A DNA stretch of 64,000 nt. Source: Mangifera indica (Eukaryota > Streptophyta > Magnoliopsida > Sapindales > Anacardiaceae). The first letter of the stretch is position 1; each line of letters starts with the position of its first letter. Below are positions 33,380 to 45,140 of this stretch, piece after piece. The notes below the pieces were generated by a model, which was given only the letters and a program-made list of their open reading frames with translations, was not told where the DNA came from and ran no database searches. The stretch is from NCBI RefSeq assembly GCF_011075055.1, contig NW_025401122.1, forward strand, positions 124,001-188,000. Direction: 5' to 3'. Made by a program: the position numbers and the translations under genes.

Positions 33380-33835
33380 TTAAAATTCAACGAATACCCT
33401 TTAAATTAAACTCGAATTTAATTATATTTGAATAAAGTTAAATTTGAATATAGTCAAAGTTTGACTATAATCGCAAACCAAACTTAAATTCAATAGTGTT
33501 ATACCCTTCATACTTGAGCTCGTGAAAGAGTAATAATAAGCTTGATTTTAATCAAAATATCCTATAAAGTAAATTAAAGTTCGAGTTTAAGTTAGACAAA
33601 TTTGAGTTTGGATTAATTTAAATTCAATTTAATTTTAAAAAGTTAAACTCGAATTTAAACTTAAGTTCAATGAATATCTTTTTCTCGGGTTTAATTAGAT
33701 TTAACGAGAATTAAACTTGAATGGGGCTAAAATTTGACTATAATCTTTAACCAAAGTCAAACTCAATAGTATTTATTATACCCTTGATACCCGTGCTTGC
33801 AAAGGAGCAATAGTGAGCTTGACTCCAACCCGGAT
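33380..33835. repeat. Old direct repeat of about 165 bp, period about 280 bp
   Basis: Blocks at about 33390-33545 and 33670-33830 share CAA(C/T)GAATA, TTTGACTATAATC, CAAACTTAAATTCAATAGT-like text, TATACCCTT and AAGGAGCAATAGTGAGCTTGA-like text in the same order. Both are rich in TTGAATTTAA-type motifs resembling decayed GAGCTC-type MITE arms, but family membership was not shown. Confidence 0.45.
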
Positions 33836-33865
33836 ACCTCCCACTAGCACATGAGCAATTATATT

Positions 33866-34343
33866 TAGGAGGTGTTTGATTTAGGTAATATTTTATTATC
33901 AAAATAGAAAAATTATCTTAAAGATAGATTGTTTAAAAGATTACTGGATATAAATGATTATTATGTTTGATAAAATTTAATAAGTATAAATAATTATTGT
34001 GTTTGATTAAAGGTAATAAAAAATTACTAATAAATTATTTTACTTAAATATCTTGAATATAATTATTTTTAAATATTTTTTATATTATTTATCATATTAA
34101 TTAAAAATAAATTTATTCTTGTTTCAAAAAATTAATAAATACTAATATAATTATAATAAAATCAAGATTACTTTAGTAATCTTTAAATACTTAAGGTAAA
34201 GATGGTAATCAGAGTACCACCTATATTACCTGTCACATCAGTATAGGTAATAAAAAATTACTATAATTTTTTATTATTAACAAACCAAATAAGAGAATAA
34301 AAGATAGATTACTAAATAAATCTTTAAAACTTATAATCAAACG
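33866..34343. mobile_element. AT-rich MITE, second of the inverted pair
   Basis: Starts near GTGTTTGATTTAGG and ends near ATAATCAAACGGC, giving short inverted termini around a GTTTGAT core. The interior is the reverse complement of the copy at 32585-33025 with many changes. No coding potential. Confidence 0.45.
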
Positions 34344-34429
34344 GCTGTTAGAGAATTAAAGAGAAAGATTAAACTGAAGGCAGTGAAGACTGTTAGAGTA
34401 ACAGTAAGAGACCTGAGCCACACCGTCCG

Positions 34430-34860
34430 ATGGCCAGAAGAAACGTCATCCTACCGCCAAAAGTAATGAAACTCTGGGAACTGCTGTTAGCCAGTCATCG
34501 ACATCTCTCTTCTCTTCATCACCTTGAAGACCGCATCGCCATTCAGCAGAAGGAGATCCAATCCAATCCCTCCACCAAGGAAATCAACGGCTGGCTGCCA
34601 CACACATGGCCCTCAAACAAGAGCTCTCCTTCGCACAACAAAAGCTTCGCCACTTATCATCTGCCGCAAATGTAAAAGCTTGAGAGACGCCAAACTGCGT
34701 GAGGTTTAGGAGAAGTCGTTGAGGTTAGATGCGAAAGTTCATGTAATTGACGCGATGAATGCGGAGCTGGATGTTATGCGGGCCATGTAGAAGAGCTTGG
34801 TGTGCTCAAGCGGGACTTGCAAACAGTTGGACGAGATCAATGATGATTTGGTAAAAGTTA
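34430..34860 (+). pseudogene. FLX-like (FLOWERING LOCUS C EXPRESSOR-LIKE) pseudogene fragment
   Basis: Pieces in shifting frames match the N-terminal coiled-coil part of plant FLX-like proteins: LEDRIAIQQKEIQ, then after a frameshift QRLAATHMALKQEL and AQQKLRHLSSAANVKA, then RDAKLREV, and later INDDLVKVRSK. FLX proteins work with FRIGIDA-type complexes on flowering-time control. In-frame stops occur where the family has conserved residues (the TGA after NVKA, a TAG near 34706, another near 34788), and at least one frameshift separates the first two pieces. No introns are visible across the match, so it may be a processed copy. Not functional. Identification rests on recalled family motifs. 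Confidence 0.65.
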
Positions 34861-35464
34861 GGTCAAAGATGTAGTGATTGTTGTAGATTTAATCATTATA
34901 CCCGAAATTCTACAGAACCATGGCGTGTGCGAGGCTCGACATCGATGGGAACTGATCGGAACTTGAGCTTTCGGTTTCCTCCGAGGAATAAATTCTAAGC
35001 CCGCAACTGCAACACAAGGCTTTGCCTCCCTTAAGTTTCTGCTTCTTGTAGTATTCTCTGGAGGGTATACCTGGGGCTTTGAAGAAAAATTTGTGGCAAA
35101 ATAATCGGTGATAAAATTTGGCAAGTGGGTCAGTTCAAATATGATTACGTCTTGAGTTTAAAAGCACAAGTACACATCCTCAAGAGATTAGGTACGTTGG
35201 AGGAAGAAGATTTGAAGCCAATGAGGGAACATTTGTATTGTTAATTGAGCTATAATAATAATCATTGGGTGGCATTCTTTTCAAAGACGAGCTTATTTGG
35301 AAAGTAAACATGGAGTCCACGAATTAGCCTTATGATTAAAATCTCATGCGAAAGAGTGACAGATTAGAAAATTCTGGTCAGCTGGCTTCACATGCACGCC
35401 TTGTAGAAGATGCAGTTCCATTCTAGGTACTTGCTTCAGTTGAAGTAGTTGATGCTTCAATTTT
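34861..35464. other. Intergenic stretch, no supported gene
   Basis: Some frames look protein-like for short distances (plus strand around 35100-35220, WQVGQFKYDYVLSLKAQ), but no family was recognised and the frame is not bounded by a start or splice sites. Confidence 0.3.
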
Positions 35465-35989
35465 TTGGGCTTTTCGAACTTGAGTTCGGATTAAGTTACA
35501 AATTGGTAGCTTAACTTGAGTTCGAGTTTGAGTTAGTTTAGACTGAATCAAAGTTAAATTGTTTTCAATGCATATTAGTCTCTATTTGTCCACTTGAATA
35601 GACTCCAATCTTGAGTTGATCTGGATTTCAACCAAATTGGTTTTGTTTTAAAAGTCAGTTTTGTTCTATTTGATTTAAATTCATTTAATTAAATTTTATC
35701 CAAACTTAAGTTGGGAGTGTCACTTTGTTTCAAAAATCAAGTTGAATTTGAGTCATGTTAAATAATTGTTAAAATGATATCATTTTGTTTATTATTAGAT
35801 AAAATAATTTTGTATTGTCAATGAGACATAAGCTAGAGCTATGAATTTGAGCTGAATTTCTAGTTTCAAACTTGGAGACCGAGTAAAATTCAAATTATCA
35901 TTCCATAAACTCAAATTGTATCATGTTTTATTCAAATTAAACTTGAGTCAAAAGGTGTCTAATCTTGACTCTGATTGAATTTAGCCCTT
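35465..35989. mobile_element. Old degenerate hAT-type MITE relative (copy 1); partial twin at 47893-48250
   Basis: The right end GATTGAATTTAGCCCT resembles the decayed family terminus (GGATTCGAGCC...CCCTA form). The arms carry GAACTTGAGTTCGG and TTGAGTTCGAGTTTGAG motifs, and the core reads AAAATGATATCATTTTG, a decayed version of AAAACGACGTCGTTTT. The left end is placed at TTGGGCTTTTCGAAC with low certainty. The left edge of the segmental duplication falls inside this element. Confidence 0.35.
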
Positions 35990-36032
35990 CTCAAAAACTG
36001 ACTTTGGATTATGTTATGTGTGGCCACGCAAG

Positions 36033-36626
36033 TACACATCATTTTCTGGTTTGTTCCCCTTATTGTCAAGGGGTTCATTGCCGTCGGCGAGTGGAAGAGA
36101 TATCACAGGCAATTGACTCAGAGAGCTTCACTGTTTAGAACTCTATCCGTTTTCCTGGGCCATTGGCTATAACCTCCATTAGTACCGATGCCAAATATGA
36201 AGTCCAAGGTCTCAAGCGCGTGCAGATTTAGCCTTTTCCATCACTGAATGCATTCGAGATTTTTAAGTTTGAGTTATCTCTAATTAGCCATTTCATTTGC
36301 TCTCTGTTTAGATCAAGTTTGAAGAAGGCATCAATGGAACTCCTTAGATAACAGACTCCATAGTTTTACCGGAGAATGTCGAATTTCTGGGACAAGCAAA
36401 CAACCTTTCCCCATTGAAAGGCTTGTTCACTTCAGTCCAAGACACAACTTCATCTGTTGCAAGGACCATTTCTAGCCAACCACCATTAAAATTCCCAATC
36501 TCAAATAGCAATGCGCAGTCATGGTTACTAAAAACATACCTGGATGAAGAGTTTCGTATTTCCAGGGGAAACGCCAGCAGTGTGTTTGTGCTCATCAAGG
36601 AAGGAAGCTCTCTCTTGACGCCATGA
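36033..36626 (+). pseudogene. Fibrillin / plastid-lipid-associated protein (FBN1-like) pseudogene, copy 1
   Basis: Two C-terminal exons of a plastid fibrillin (PAP family, plastoglobule structural protein) are visible. The first, 36033-36225, encodes YTSFSGLFPLLSRGSLP, then after a 2-bp loss EEISQAIDSESFTV, a TAG, and [20 protein letters not shown]. The second, 36312-36626 (acceptor TTTAG), encodes FEEGINGTP, a [19 protein letters not shown], and the terminal block [16 protein letters not shown] with a normal stop. The donor after GTGCAG is AT instead of GT (copy 2 keeps GT). Upstream exons with the transit peptide are absent. Dead through two stops, a frameshift and a lost donor. Confidence 0.85.
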
Positions 36627-36927
36627 ACTGCCCACTAAGTTCACTTACCTTATAACTCTAAAAATATATAGAGACGGTATTTAGAAAATAAGAATCTTAT
36701 TGAAATATGATAAAAATACATCAAATGTTTTGAATTTATGAACTTAATATAACTGTTAAAAAACACTCACTACTTGCGTATAGAACAGAGTAAAATACTC
36801 TCTTATTTGACACTTACTCTTAACTCAAGTGAAAACCAATATAATGAAAACAGACTTAATATCTCAGAGACTTGTCAGCATCAAATCTCAGACTGGGAGC
36901 TCAGGCTTATTATCATTAACATTCTTC

Positions 36928-39900
36928 TTAGACAATTGACTGTCGTTCTGAAGTTGCTCTGTATGCGATTGGATTTTCAGGAGCTGCTTGGTCTGCAATG
37001 GAACCCTGTCCGGCAGCTTGCTTCTTAGGCTGTGAAGGCTTTGTGACACACCAACTTTTAGACAATCTATGATACAACTTGAGCAAAGTTTTCTCATACG
37101 CAGGTAACAAAAAAGTTTTCTCAAACACAGCATACAAATGAGAATTCACGAGTGCAAATACGCTGACCGGTAAAAAAGCAGCAGTATAAATGAGAGTGGT
37201 GATCTGATGTGCTTTTTCCAAACGAATTATGAGCACTAATGTTGCCACGAATGTAATCATTGTTGTAACCAATGAAATGTAGAGCAAGCAGAAACCTGTT
37301 GTGAGTTTTCTTGGGATATTGTGGTGGAATTCATAATACGTATAAGGCGTTATGAGGATGGACAAGAACATTGCAACGGAGGTCAAGGAGCAGGCTAAAG
37401 CAATACAATCCATGATTATAAAAACCAAGAAGGGAGTGCTGTTGAGGAAAACTGGATACCCCTTTTCATTGGAACCTCCAGGCACAGTGTAGGCAGCTGC
37501 GAAGACCAGTGTAGCAACGAGAACAGCCACTGCAGAGCAAGACTGAGAAGTTTCTTTTATCCAGTCCTGTGCTTGCTTGAGAAGTCCATCGTGCTTCATT
37601 TTGAATAGCTCTTCGCAAGTCTTGCCATGCTCCATATCGCGCAAGTCGGCGTAGTGGGAGGGCATTATCTCCTTTACACGCTGCATATATGGAAATATAA
37701 CACACATATAAGCTCATTTATTAGGTAAAAGTCTTGTAAGAGAAAGAGGGGGCTTACTCTGTACCACTCCATCTCTTCTTGGAGTCGGTATACAGGTCCT
37801 CCAGGTTGAATTATTTTTGTAGTCTTTTCCTCCATGTATGCAGCATGGTGTAAAATGGTGTAGCCATTTCTGTCAACCTTTCGGACTAACCTTGCCATTG
37901 GTATTTTCATATTTTTCACAATATTAAAGATCTCATAATGACGGTGCTTAATTGCCACATGCAGTATGTTCTGATTCAGATCGTTTTCATGCTCAACTAG
38001 AGGAGGATATACTCCTAGTATCTTCTTCACAATCTCTACTATTCCTCTTTCAGTCGCCAGCAATAACGGGATTGTCGTATAATTTCCTTCGGCTTGGATA
38101 GGAATTCCTATACCCTGGTCTTCATAAATCATCACTTCCTTATTAATGGTTTCGTCCCAAGAAGAATCTTTTTCTATTAGTTTCTCCACTAGTTTCAAAG
38201 CAAGTTCACGCTTTCTCTTCTGTTCCAACATGTTTCTCATTGCTAGTGCACAGTTTTTGCCCAGTAATATAAGCCACCCTATTCATGTTTAGCAGAAAAG
38301 AAGGTGCACACTGAGCAATGGTGATGAAGAGAAAAATCATGTAGAATATCCCTGAATCGATCAAAAGAAAATTATTTTTAAAAATTATCGTAGTAGCATT
38401 TTCATCATAATCTGCATCATCACTGAATGGAAGGCCTGTAAATTTTAGGACGTGAGATTTATTTTACATAAATTAAATAAAATAAATCAAATAACTAAAA
38501 TCCCAAAATTTACACATAAATTATAAAATACTAAATTAAACTTTAGGGTTTTAGAAATATATGAATCTCCATGCAATTTGAAACAAAAAAAACCTTTAAA
38601 AATCACATGAATTACCAATCGAGATCACGATTTGGGTTTCTACTCCATAAACCTCCTTAAATGATAGTTTTGTATGGGTAAGCTTGCATTAGGTTTTGGA
38701 ACAGGAACTTAGCCAACTTATAGTAGGTTAATTGACTTCTCATCAAGGTCTAATAAACCTTAAACCCTACATTTATATTATTCATTTAGATTATAACTTT
38801 TTAAGTGTATTGAACGTATCTTTATTGATCACTTAAGCTCATCTGTAAACTGACATTGAACTATTCAATTACCCATTTTTATTAAATCAAAACCATAATT
38901 AATAGTAGCACACATTAAAAAATTTCTAATATAGGAATTAATCAATAGATATATACAAATTAAAAGGGTCTTTTAACGTATCCTTATGCATATATTTTCT
39001 ATAATAGAATTATAGAAAGGTGGAAAACATACTTACAGAAATACAAGACACTGTGGATCCATGTGCCCCATCGATATTCACTTTTGAAAGCTGAGGGCAT
39101 GGTTGCTAGTAGGTGAAGAGAGGTCCTGCCATCTACGTCCTTGAGTGTTGCTAACGATTCATCCTTTTTCAGTAAAAATAGAGCCGTATCTGAGAAAATT
39201 TGAAAAGAACTTAGCACATCAACTATCCGTTGAATATATCATGTCAAAGCAAAAGTAAAGAAGCTAGGTGGGCAGAGACAGAGACCAAAGTGGTGTCCCG
39301 TGATGGCAACGTGCAGAATGGAGGCATCAGGCTTTTTCACGAATGTTTTCCCTTCGGTGGCACAAGGCAGAATGCGTTGATTTTGGTAGTGAACGCTTTT
39401 AAGCTTTGTTACTTTTTTCCGTTCTAGTCCTTGTTCTATATTTTCTAATGATTTTGAAGCTAAAAACTTCACCACTTCTATTCTCCCAAATGCAGCAGCT
39501 TTAAACAGCGGGGTTTCAGCTTTATGTTTCACAGCCTCAAGGAGCTCATTCTTATTTTGATCTTTTTCAACTTTCCCGGGGCGCACATCCTCAGTTTTAT
39601 TTACATTAATATCTTCCTTGGGGAGCTTACTATAATGATCGACCAAGGCCTTTACGGCCTCCATGTTCCCATTGGCTGCAGCCTCATGAAGAGGTGTGTT
39701 CCCGTAGCCATTCTGCTCTAAAAACCCATATTTCACCTTAGGATCTTTTTCGGATAAATTAAGTAGAGATTGAAGTGGTTCTTTTGTTTTGCTGAACACT
39801 GCTAAGTGAAATGCATTGTCCCTGGCGGCCGTTAGAGGAGATACCAGCAAATCAACATTATCATCATTTTTCATGTAGAAATGCTGCAGAAATTCCCAAT

Positions 39901-39952
39901 CGCCCTGCAGGGCTGCCCGATATGGCTCGAACAAATCAGTTTTACTGTCCAT
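36928..39952 (-). pseudogene. ACD6/ITN1-like ankyrin-repeat PGG-domain gene, copy 1, frameshifted in exon 3
   Basis: Family members are membrane proteins with cytosolic ankyrin repeats, linked to defence and salt responses. Exons on the minus strand: 39952-39286 (ATG at 39952), 39189-39037, 38351-37758 and 37680-36928 (TAA). Ankyrin repeats are clear: GNTPLHEAAANGNMEAVKALV and KAETPLFKAAAFGRIEVVKFL in exon 1, DGRTSLHLLATMPSAF in exon 2, NQNILHVAIKHRHYEIF and NGYTILHHAA in exon 3. Exon 4 holds the PGG domain (AAAYTVPGGSNEKGYP) and four hydrophobic helices. Compared with copy 2, one extra base near 38228 shifts the frame early in exon 3 and leads to a TGA within a few codons, cutting off the last ankyrin repeats and the membrane part. 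Exon 1-2 and exon 4 frames are intact. A start inside exon 3 (ATG at 38240) could in principle give a C-terminal fragment. Confidence 0.85.
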
Positions 39953-40368
39953 CTCGTCTCTTCCGTTCAATTGCTTCCCGTAGATGCAGGAAAAGAAAAA
40001 TTAATGAAAGATTCGCTGAGATTACAAAAAATAGCTTTAAATTTTGTCTTATAAAAAATAGTTTTAGCATTGGATACTGTGTCAATAATACTTCAACAAA
40101 ATTATAGAGAGATAAAAATATTTCAAGTATTATGCGCATGTAATTTTTAATATATTTTTTTTAATATTTAATTGTATATTTTATATTATTATGTGAATAA
40201 ATAATATAAAAATCATTCAAAGTATTCATGGTTTAGTATTTAATTAATATTTTATGTTATTATAAAAATAAATAATATTAAAATTATTCAATCATATAAT
40301 AATATATAATTTTAGATTATTAAAGTCTTAAAATCAAGTGCACAAAGTTTAATTGTCATATTTATAAG

Positions 40369-40553
40369 CATGGTTTATAATCGGACCGAATCGGCTAGTT
40401 AAACCAATCAACCCAAAAACCGACAGTTCAAACTAGCTTTAAAATTATAAAACTCATTTAATACATGTTTTCGGACTAAACCGCGGTTGGACGGTTGGTT
40501 CGTTTCTAGTTCACGGTCCAATCCGGTCCATCCTGATCCGGTCCTCTATAATA
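40369..40553. repeat. GGACCG-rich MITE-like segment, copy 1 (twin at 52590-52770)
   Basis: The left part (TATAATCGGACCGAATCGG) and right part (reverse complement TATAGAGGACCGGATCAGG) form an imperfect inverted repeat around an AAACCGCGGTTGGACGG centre. It is present in both duplication copies, and similar text lies at 60600-60690. Target duplications were not identified. Confidence 0.35.
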
Positions 40554-40589
40554 AAAAATTATAAATTGAAAAATAAAACCAAAAACACC

Positions 40590-41010
40590 TCTTCTCCAGC
40601 CTTTTCCTCTGCACTGCCGACGTTCTTCTCATGCGTTGCTTCTTCTTCAACTTCGGCCCTGTCTGCGGAAAGAGATTTCAGGTCTCAAAGTTTTGAAACT
40701 AGTGCAATCGCCAGCATGTGCCCTTCTTGTGAAAGGATTGGCGGCGTTGCTGATGGAGCATCTAATAAGCCTCCACATTCAATGGCTAAAACCCTTTGCC
40801 TATTCCACCTACTTGGCCCCTTATATTGTTGTTTGCATTCATTATTTTGGTGATCCAACTTGTCTTATCCAATCAGTCAGATTTGAAGACATTTGGCAAA
40901 TGTTTAGCCACATATTCACGTTTTATTTTAATCATGAAATAATACATTTGGTCTACATTGACTTAGAAATGAAATCAAAATTAAAATCTAATACTGCATT
41001 GATTTAATTA
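40590..41010 (+). repeat. Repeated small fragment of unknown origin (also 52855-53165 and 53733-54111)
   Basis: A block with an open frame that includes QSPACALLVKGLAALLMEHL, HIQWLKPFAYS and VRFEDIWQMFSHIFTFYF occurs once in duplication copy 1 and twice in copy 2. The middle copy (52855) lacks about 60 bp near its start, while the third (53733) keeps the CTGTCTGC(G/A)GAAAGAG part found in copy 1. Differences between the copies are scattered and do not favour synonymous positions in an obvious way. No protein family was recognised. It may be an exon relic or a non-coding repeat. Confidence 0.4.
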
Positions 41011-41150
41011 TTAAAAAATTGTAATTTTATGTAATCTGAATGTATATTTTATATATGTCTATAACTTTTATTTTGTAAACTAATAAAGTGGACTCCACTG
41101 TTAATTTATATATTTTGAATTTGTAAATTTGTAAAATAAAATAAACATAC

Positions 41151-41422
41151 TGTTACAGAAAATGGATTTTCCACCACGTGAGAAGAAATTTTGGCCAAAA
41201 AAATGTGAAAGCATTTAATGAAAGATAGTGAGAGTAAAAAATATGGGCTAAAAGCAGCGGCTCATTTCCCATAAATACCCCCTTCCTTTCTTCATTTGCA
41301 TTACATATTCTCCTCATCCAGAATATATAAAATCTCTTCCTCTCCTCTCAATTATTCACCTTTCTCTTAATTCTTTTTTCCACTTCAATTATCTTTCATA
41401 TTGTTTAATTAGATTTATAACA
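41151..41422 (+). mobile_element. copia 5' LTR, duplication copy 1
   Basis: Starts TGTTACAGAA and ends ATTTATAACA, 272 bp, preceded by CATAC. It matches the LTRs at 54262-54532 and 60268-60540 throughout. Promoter features are a CCACGTGAG (G-box-like) motif near 41174 and TATAAATACCCCC near 41270. It is followed by about 600 bp of the same non-coding leader seen after the 54262 LTR, so it is a truncated element and not a solo LTR. Confidence 0.85.
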
Positions 41423-42028
41423 TTTTATCAATACGATCAACTTAGATATATCATAATCTTTTTATTATATCGTTATGTTGTTTATATATTATAAATACAG
41501 ATATTTCAATTGTGATATCCCTCAATTATCTTTTAATTTTTATTATGCTTTTATTTAATATTTCAGTTATAATTGTATCCTATTTGCAATCCAAAGTTCG
41601 TAAAAGTATAAATTTGGACTTAGAGTCCTGAAACTCTTAAATCTAGATCTAAAGTTTGAAATATCATAAATATGGACCCAAAATCTTGAGTATCATTTGT
41701 AAACTGAAATTTATAATATTATGAATCTGAACCTGAAGTTTTGAATATCATGAATCTGAATTTAAAATCTTGAATATTATTTGTAATCTGAAATTTGCAA
41801 AATCATAAATTTGGATTTGAAGTCATAAATCTTATTTGTAACCTAAAGTTTACAAAAATCATGAATCTGGATCAAAAATCCTGAATATTATTTGAATATT
41901 TATTTTTATTATAATAATTATATTCAATTTATTTGAATATTTATTCATGTGAAACTTTATTTATTTGAATATTTATTTTTATTATAATAATTATGTCTGA
42001 TTTATAACCTAAAGTTTGTAAAATCGTG
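41423..42028 (+). mobile_element. Truncated copia leader, duplication copy 1
   Basis: Collinear with 54533-55139. It contains degenerate short repeats built on phrases such as AAATCTTGAATAT and TTGTAACCTAAAGTTTAC-like text. It stops at AAATCGTG (42028), where copy 2 continues into gag. The break joins directly to a gene exon. Confidence 0.8.
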
Positions 42029-42257
42029 GAAGTCGATCAGGTTCTTTGGCATAAGAAATGGCAAGAACTGAATGCAACGAATCCTGGTCAATATTCACAG
42101 GCACTAATCTCAGAGGGTTGGCAACAGGATCTGCACCTGCTGGTAGAGCTGATCTAGGTGCCTGTGTTCCGCCACCAATTTTGTAGACAAGCAAATCACT
42201 GAAATTTGCAACATTAGCATATGGGGAGAGATTGTTAGTGAGGCCATAAAAGTATTC
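42029..42257 (-). pseudogene. Truncated exon of an unrecognised gene, copy 1
   Basis: Reverse-strand exon beginning at 42257 after an acceptor (TATACCAG), with an open frame that includes FYGLTNNLSPYANV, SDLLVYKIGGG and ALPAGADPVANPL. Copy 2 has the full exon with a donor (TTAAG/GTACTT). Here the last few bases and the donor were removed by the deletion that joined it to copia sequence. It differs from copy 2 at about six residues in the last 60, more than expected for a constrained pair. Family not recognised. Confidence 0.6.
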
Positions 42258-43029
42258 CTGGTATAAGTAACATTAGCATATCAATTTCTGAGGTAGCAAC
42301 ATAAATGTTAAACTGACAACAAAACTCTGTAACAAAGCACCCATAGAAACTCGGGAAACGGTGTATCTTCATTTCATGCTTTAAAAGGTTGCCATGTTCT
42401 TCAACAGAAGGAAGAGAGAAAAAAAAAAAAAAAAAACAAGATTCAAATTGGTTAAACATAGAATCAGTCAAACAGCAGACAAAGCTAAATTTGATTGCTT
42501 TCAAAAATATTTGTTCCTAAAACATTATAAATCAATCACCTAACCTCAAATTCAAAATACTAAGAAAAACACATCACCATAAATAATTATTGCAATTTGG
42601 TTCAGTGTCTTTAGTTTCAAAGTTCCCTCATAATTTGCTGAAGCAGAGATGTTAAAATCGGAGAAACAACCTAAAGGAGATAATATTTAACAACTGTTAA
42701 TATGTCAATTGGATAAACAGAGAGAATTATGCGTTCAGACCCTTCATTCCGTTAGGTACTGCTTAATACAAATTTTGGGCTACTAGTCAGTTCAGCAAAA
42801 AAATTCTTTACTTAGCAAGTTGTTCATAAAAAATGTGGAAGTAATTGGCTGAGACTGACTAAAATTAATACAAATAATTAAACATTGAAATCTAGATTAC
42901 TCAGACTTCAACTATTAGTGGACAGAAATTAAGCATTGAAATCTAGAAGATTTTAGCAAAAACTAAAACACTAAAACACAGAGATAATGACAGGATCTCT
43001 AATATAAATGACAGGATTGGCAATATATA

Positions 43030-45130
43030 TATATATAAAGTGTTAGATGTATTTTTATATATAAAAGAACTAATTTTATCCTTATAAATGGAGATTAAGA
43101 GATATCATTACTTTATTTATATAACTGATAAAACTCATTGTACTAATAGAAAGAATATAATAAAGATAAAGTTAATTTTTATTTTACTATGATAAAAGAA
43201 TATTGATAACTTATAGTCAAATGAAGTGTTGTGTTCTTATATATAAAGGAACTAATTCTATCCTTATAACTAAAGACGGAAAAGTATCATTATTTTACTT
43301 AAATAATTGATAAAGCTTATTATACTAATAGTAAGAATATAATAAAGATAAAATTTATTCTCATTTTACTATGTTAAAAATATAATAATGATAAAAGAAG
43401 ATTGATAACTTATAATCAAATGAATTATAAATAAATAGTTATTTGAATTTACCTAAAATTGGGTTACGTTATATTATCTCAAAACAAATCTCTCATCGAT
43501 AAAGTATGAGAAATATATTATGTATGTATATATATCACACATTAGGAAGCCCAACATTTAAATTTTCCTATAAAATAATCAAATTTTCAATATATCTTAT
43601 TGAAGGTATTGAACAAACATAATTAGTATTCTTTATTTTGTTTTATAAATAAAGTAATTAGTTTAATACATTCAATAGAAAATAGAAAATGTTTAATCAT
43701 TTTAATAATAAAAATTTATAAGTTTAGTGCTTTCAATTGAAAAAAACAATTTAATATATCATTATTAGGTGCCTCTAAGTGATTTTATATATATATAAAT
43801 TTCCAAACTACTCATCTTAATTTTAAAACAAAACAAATAATATTAATTATATTTGTTTGGTATATTCAATAGAACATATAGAAATTTTAATTTATTTTAT
43901 AAAAAAAAATCTAAAAGTTTGTTTCTTTTAATAAAAAAATAGAAGTTCAATTCTTTTAGTAATATAAAATTAAAACGTTAGATGTACTCTAATATACAAA
44001 AGAACTAGTTCTATCCTTATAAATGAAAATGAAGAAGTATCATAACTTTACTTAAATAATTTGTAAAGCTCATTGTACTAATAGTAAGAATATAATAAAG
44101 ATAAAGTTAATTCTTATTTTACTATGATAAAGTTATAATAATGATAAAAGAATATTGATAACTTATAATCAAATAAATTAGAAATAAATAGTTATTTAGA
44201 TTTAACTAAAATTAGGCTATGTTATATTATCTTAAAATAAATCTCTCATCGACAAAGTATAAAAGATGTATTGGGTATGTATAAAATCACACATTACTCA
44301 AGAAACTAAAATAAGACTAATTTATTAGTTTATGAGTTATTTAATTGTTAGAGCATATTTTAAATTATAAAACTTAAAAACCAAACTATGATAGATTATA
44401 TGTCTAATTAAAGGGTACAATTATAATATCTTAATAGTGAATCGGTTGATATATTTAATCACTGATAAAGATAAAGCTAAGGTACATATATTCATTGGAA
44501 AAGACATTATAACTTTTTATCCAAGTATTTGAGACAGTGAGCATAAACTCATAAATAAAGCAAATGTGGTAAATGAATAATGTGTTTATATATTAAGGAT
44601 TCTCATTATAGACAAAGTAGTCACCAATTCAAATTATAAAAAGCAATATAAATATATTTGATTTGAAAGTATATATAAGATAAATGATGATGAAAGTATA
44701 ATAAAAATAAAAGATTATTGATAACTTATAATCGTGCGAATAGGTAATATTAAAATTACTCAATCATATTATGACATATTATTTTAGATAATTAGAGTTT
44801 TAAAATCAAATGCACATAGTTTAATTGTAATATTTATAAGTATTTATGTATCACTTTTTTAATTCAAAAAGATTGAAATATTAAATTTTCCTATTGAAGA
44901 AGCCCAACAATTAGATTTTTCTATTAAAATAATGAAACTTTCTAAATTGTTAAGACATTTTTTAAGTTATACAAACTAAAAACAAAATTGTGATAGATTA
45001 TATATCTAAAATGGAAAAAGTCTTAAGAGTGAGATTGTAAATATGCTTAATCTCTTAATAAAGATAACACTAAACTACACATATTCTTTGGGAAATGTGT
45101 TATAACTTCTATGAGACCATCGTGAACACA
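43030..45130. repeat. AT-rich spacer with a dispersed repeat family
   Basis: Blocks sharing GTTAGATGT, AACTA(A/G)TT(C/T)TATCCTTATAA, AAGTATCATTA and AAAGAATATTGATAACTTATA occur at about 43036, 43225 and 43975, and again in part at 47195 and 47795. The blocks at 43225 and 43975 extend further and share TAGTTATTT-GAATTTA and GTTATATTATCTCAAAACAA-like text. The stretch at about 43715-44060 is homologous to 47470-47880. No protein-coding gene was seen. Confidence 0.6.
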
Positions 45131-45140
45131 AACCCTAAGC

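Larger units (their letters stand above)
35625..43020. repeat. Segmental duplication, copy 1 (with internal deletion)
   Basis: The sequence from about 35628 (CAACCAAATTGGTTTTG) is collinear with that from about 47893 (CAACCAAACTAGTTTTG) through the fibrillin pseudogene, the ankyrin gene, a repeated small fragment, a copia LTR and leader, and a minus-strand exon. At 42028/42029 the copia leader joins directly to sequence that in copy 2 lies at 62512, so about 7.4 kb present in copy 2 is missing. A further block of about 440 bp is missing at about 42675. The last shared phrase is TATAAATGACAGGATTGGC near 43020; copy 2 continues to the window end. Confidence 0.9.

Noticed and set aside
39230..40139. 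Plus-strand frames opposite ankyrin exon 1, repeated at 51497-52389
   Set aside because: They are antisense shadows of the ankyrin exon in both duplication copies.
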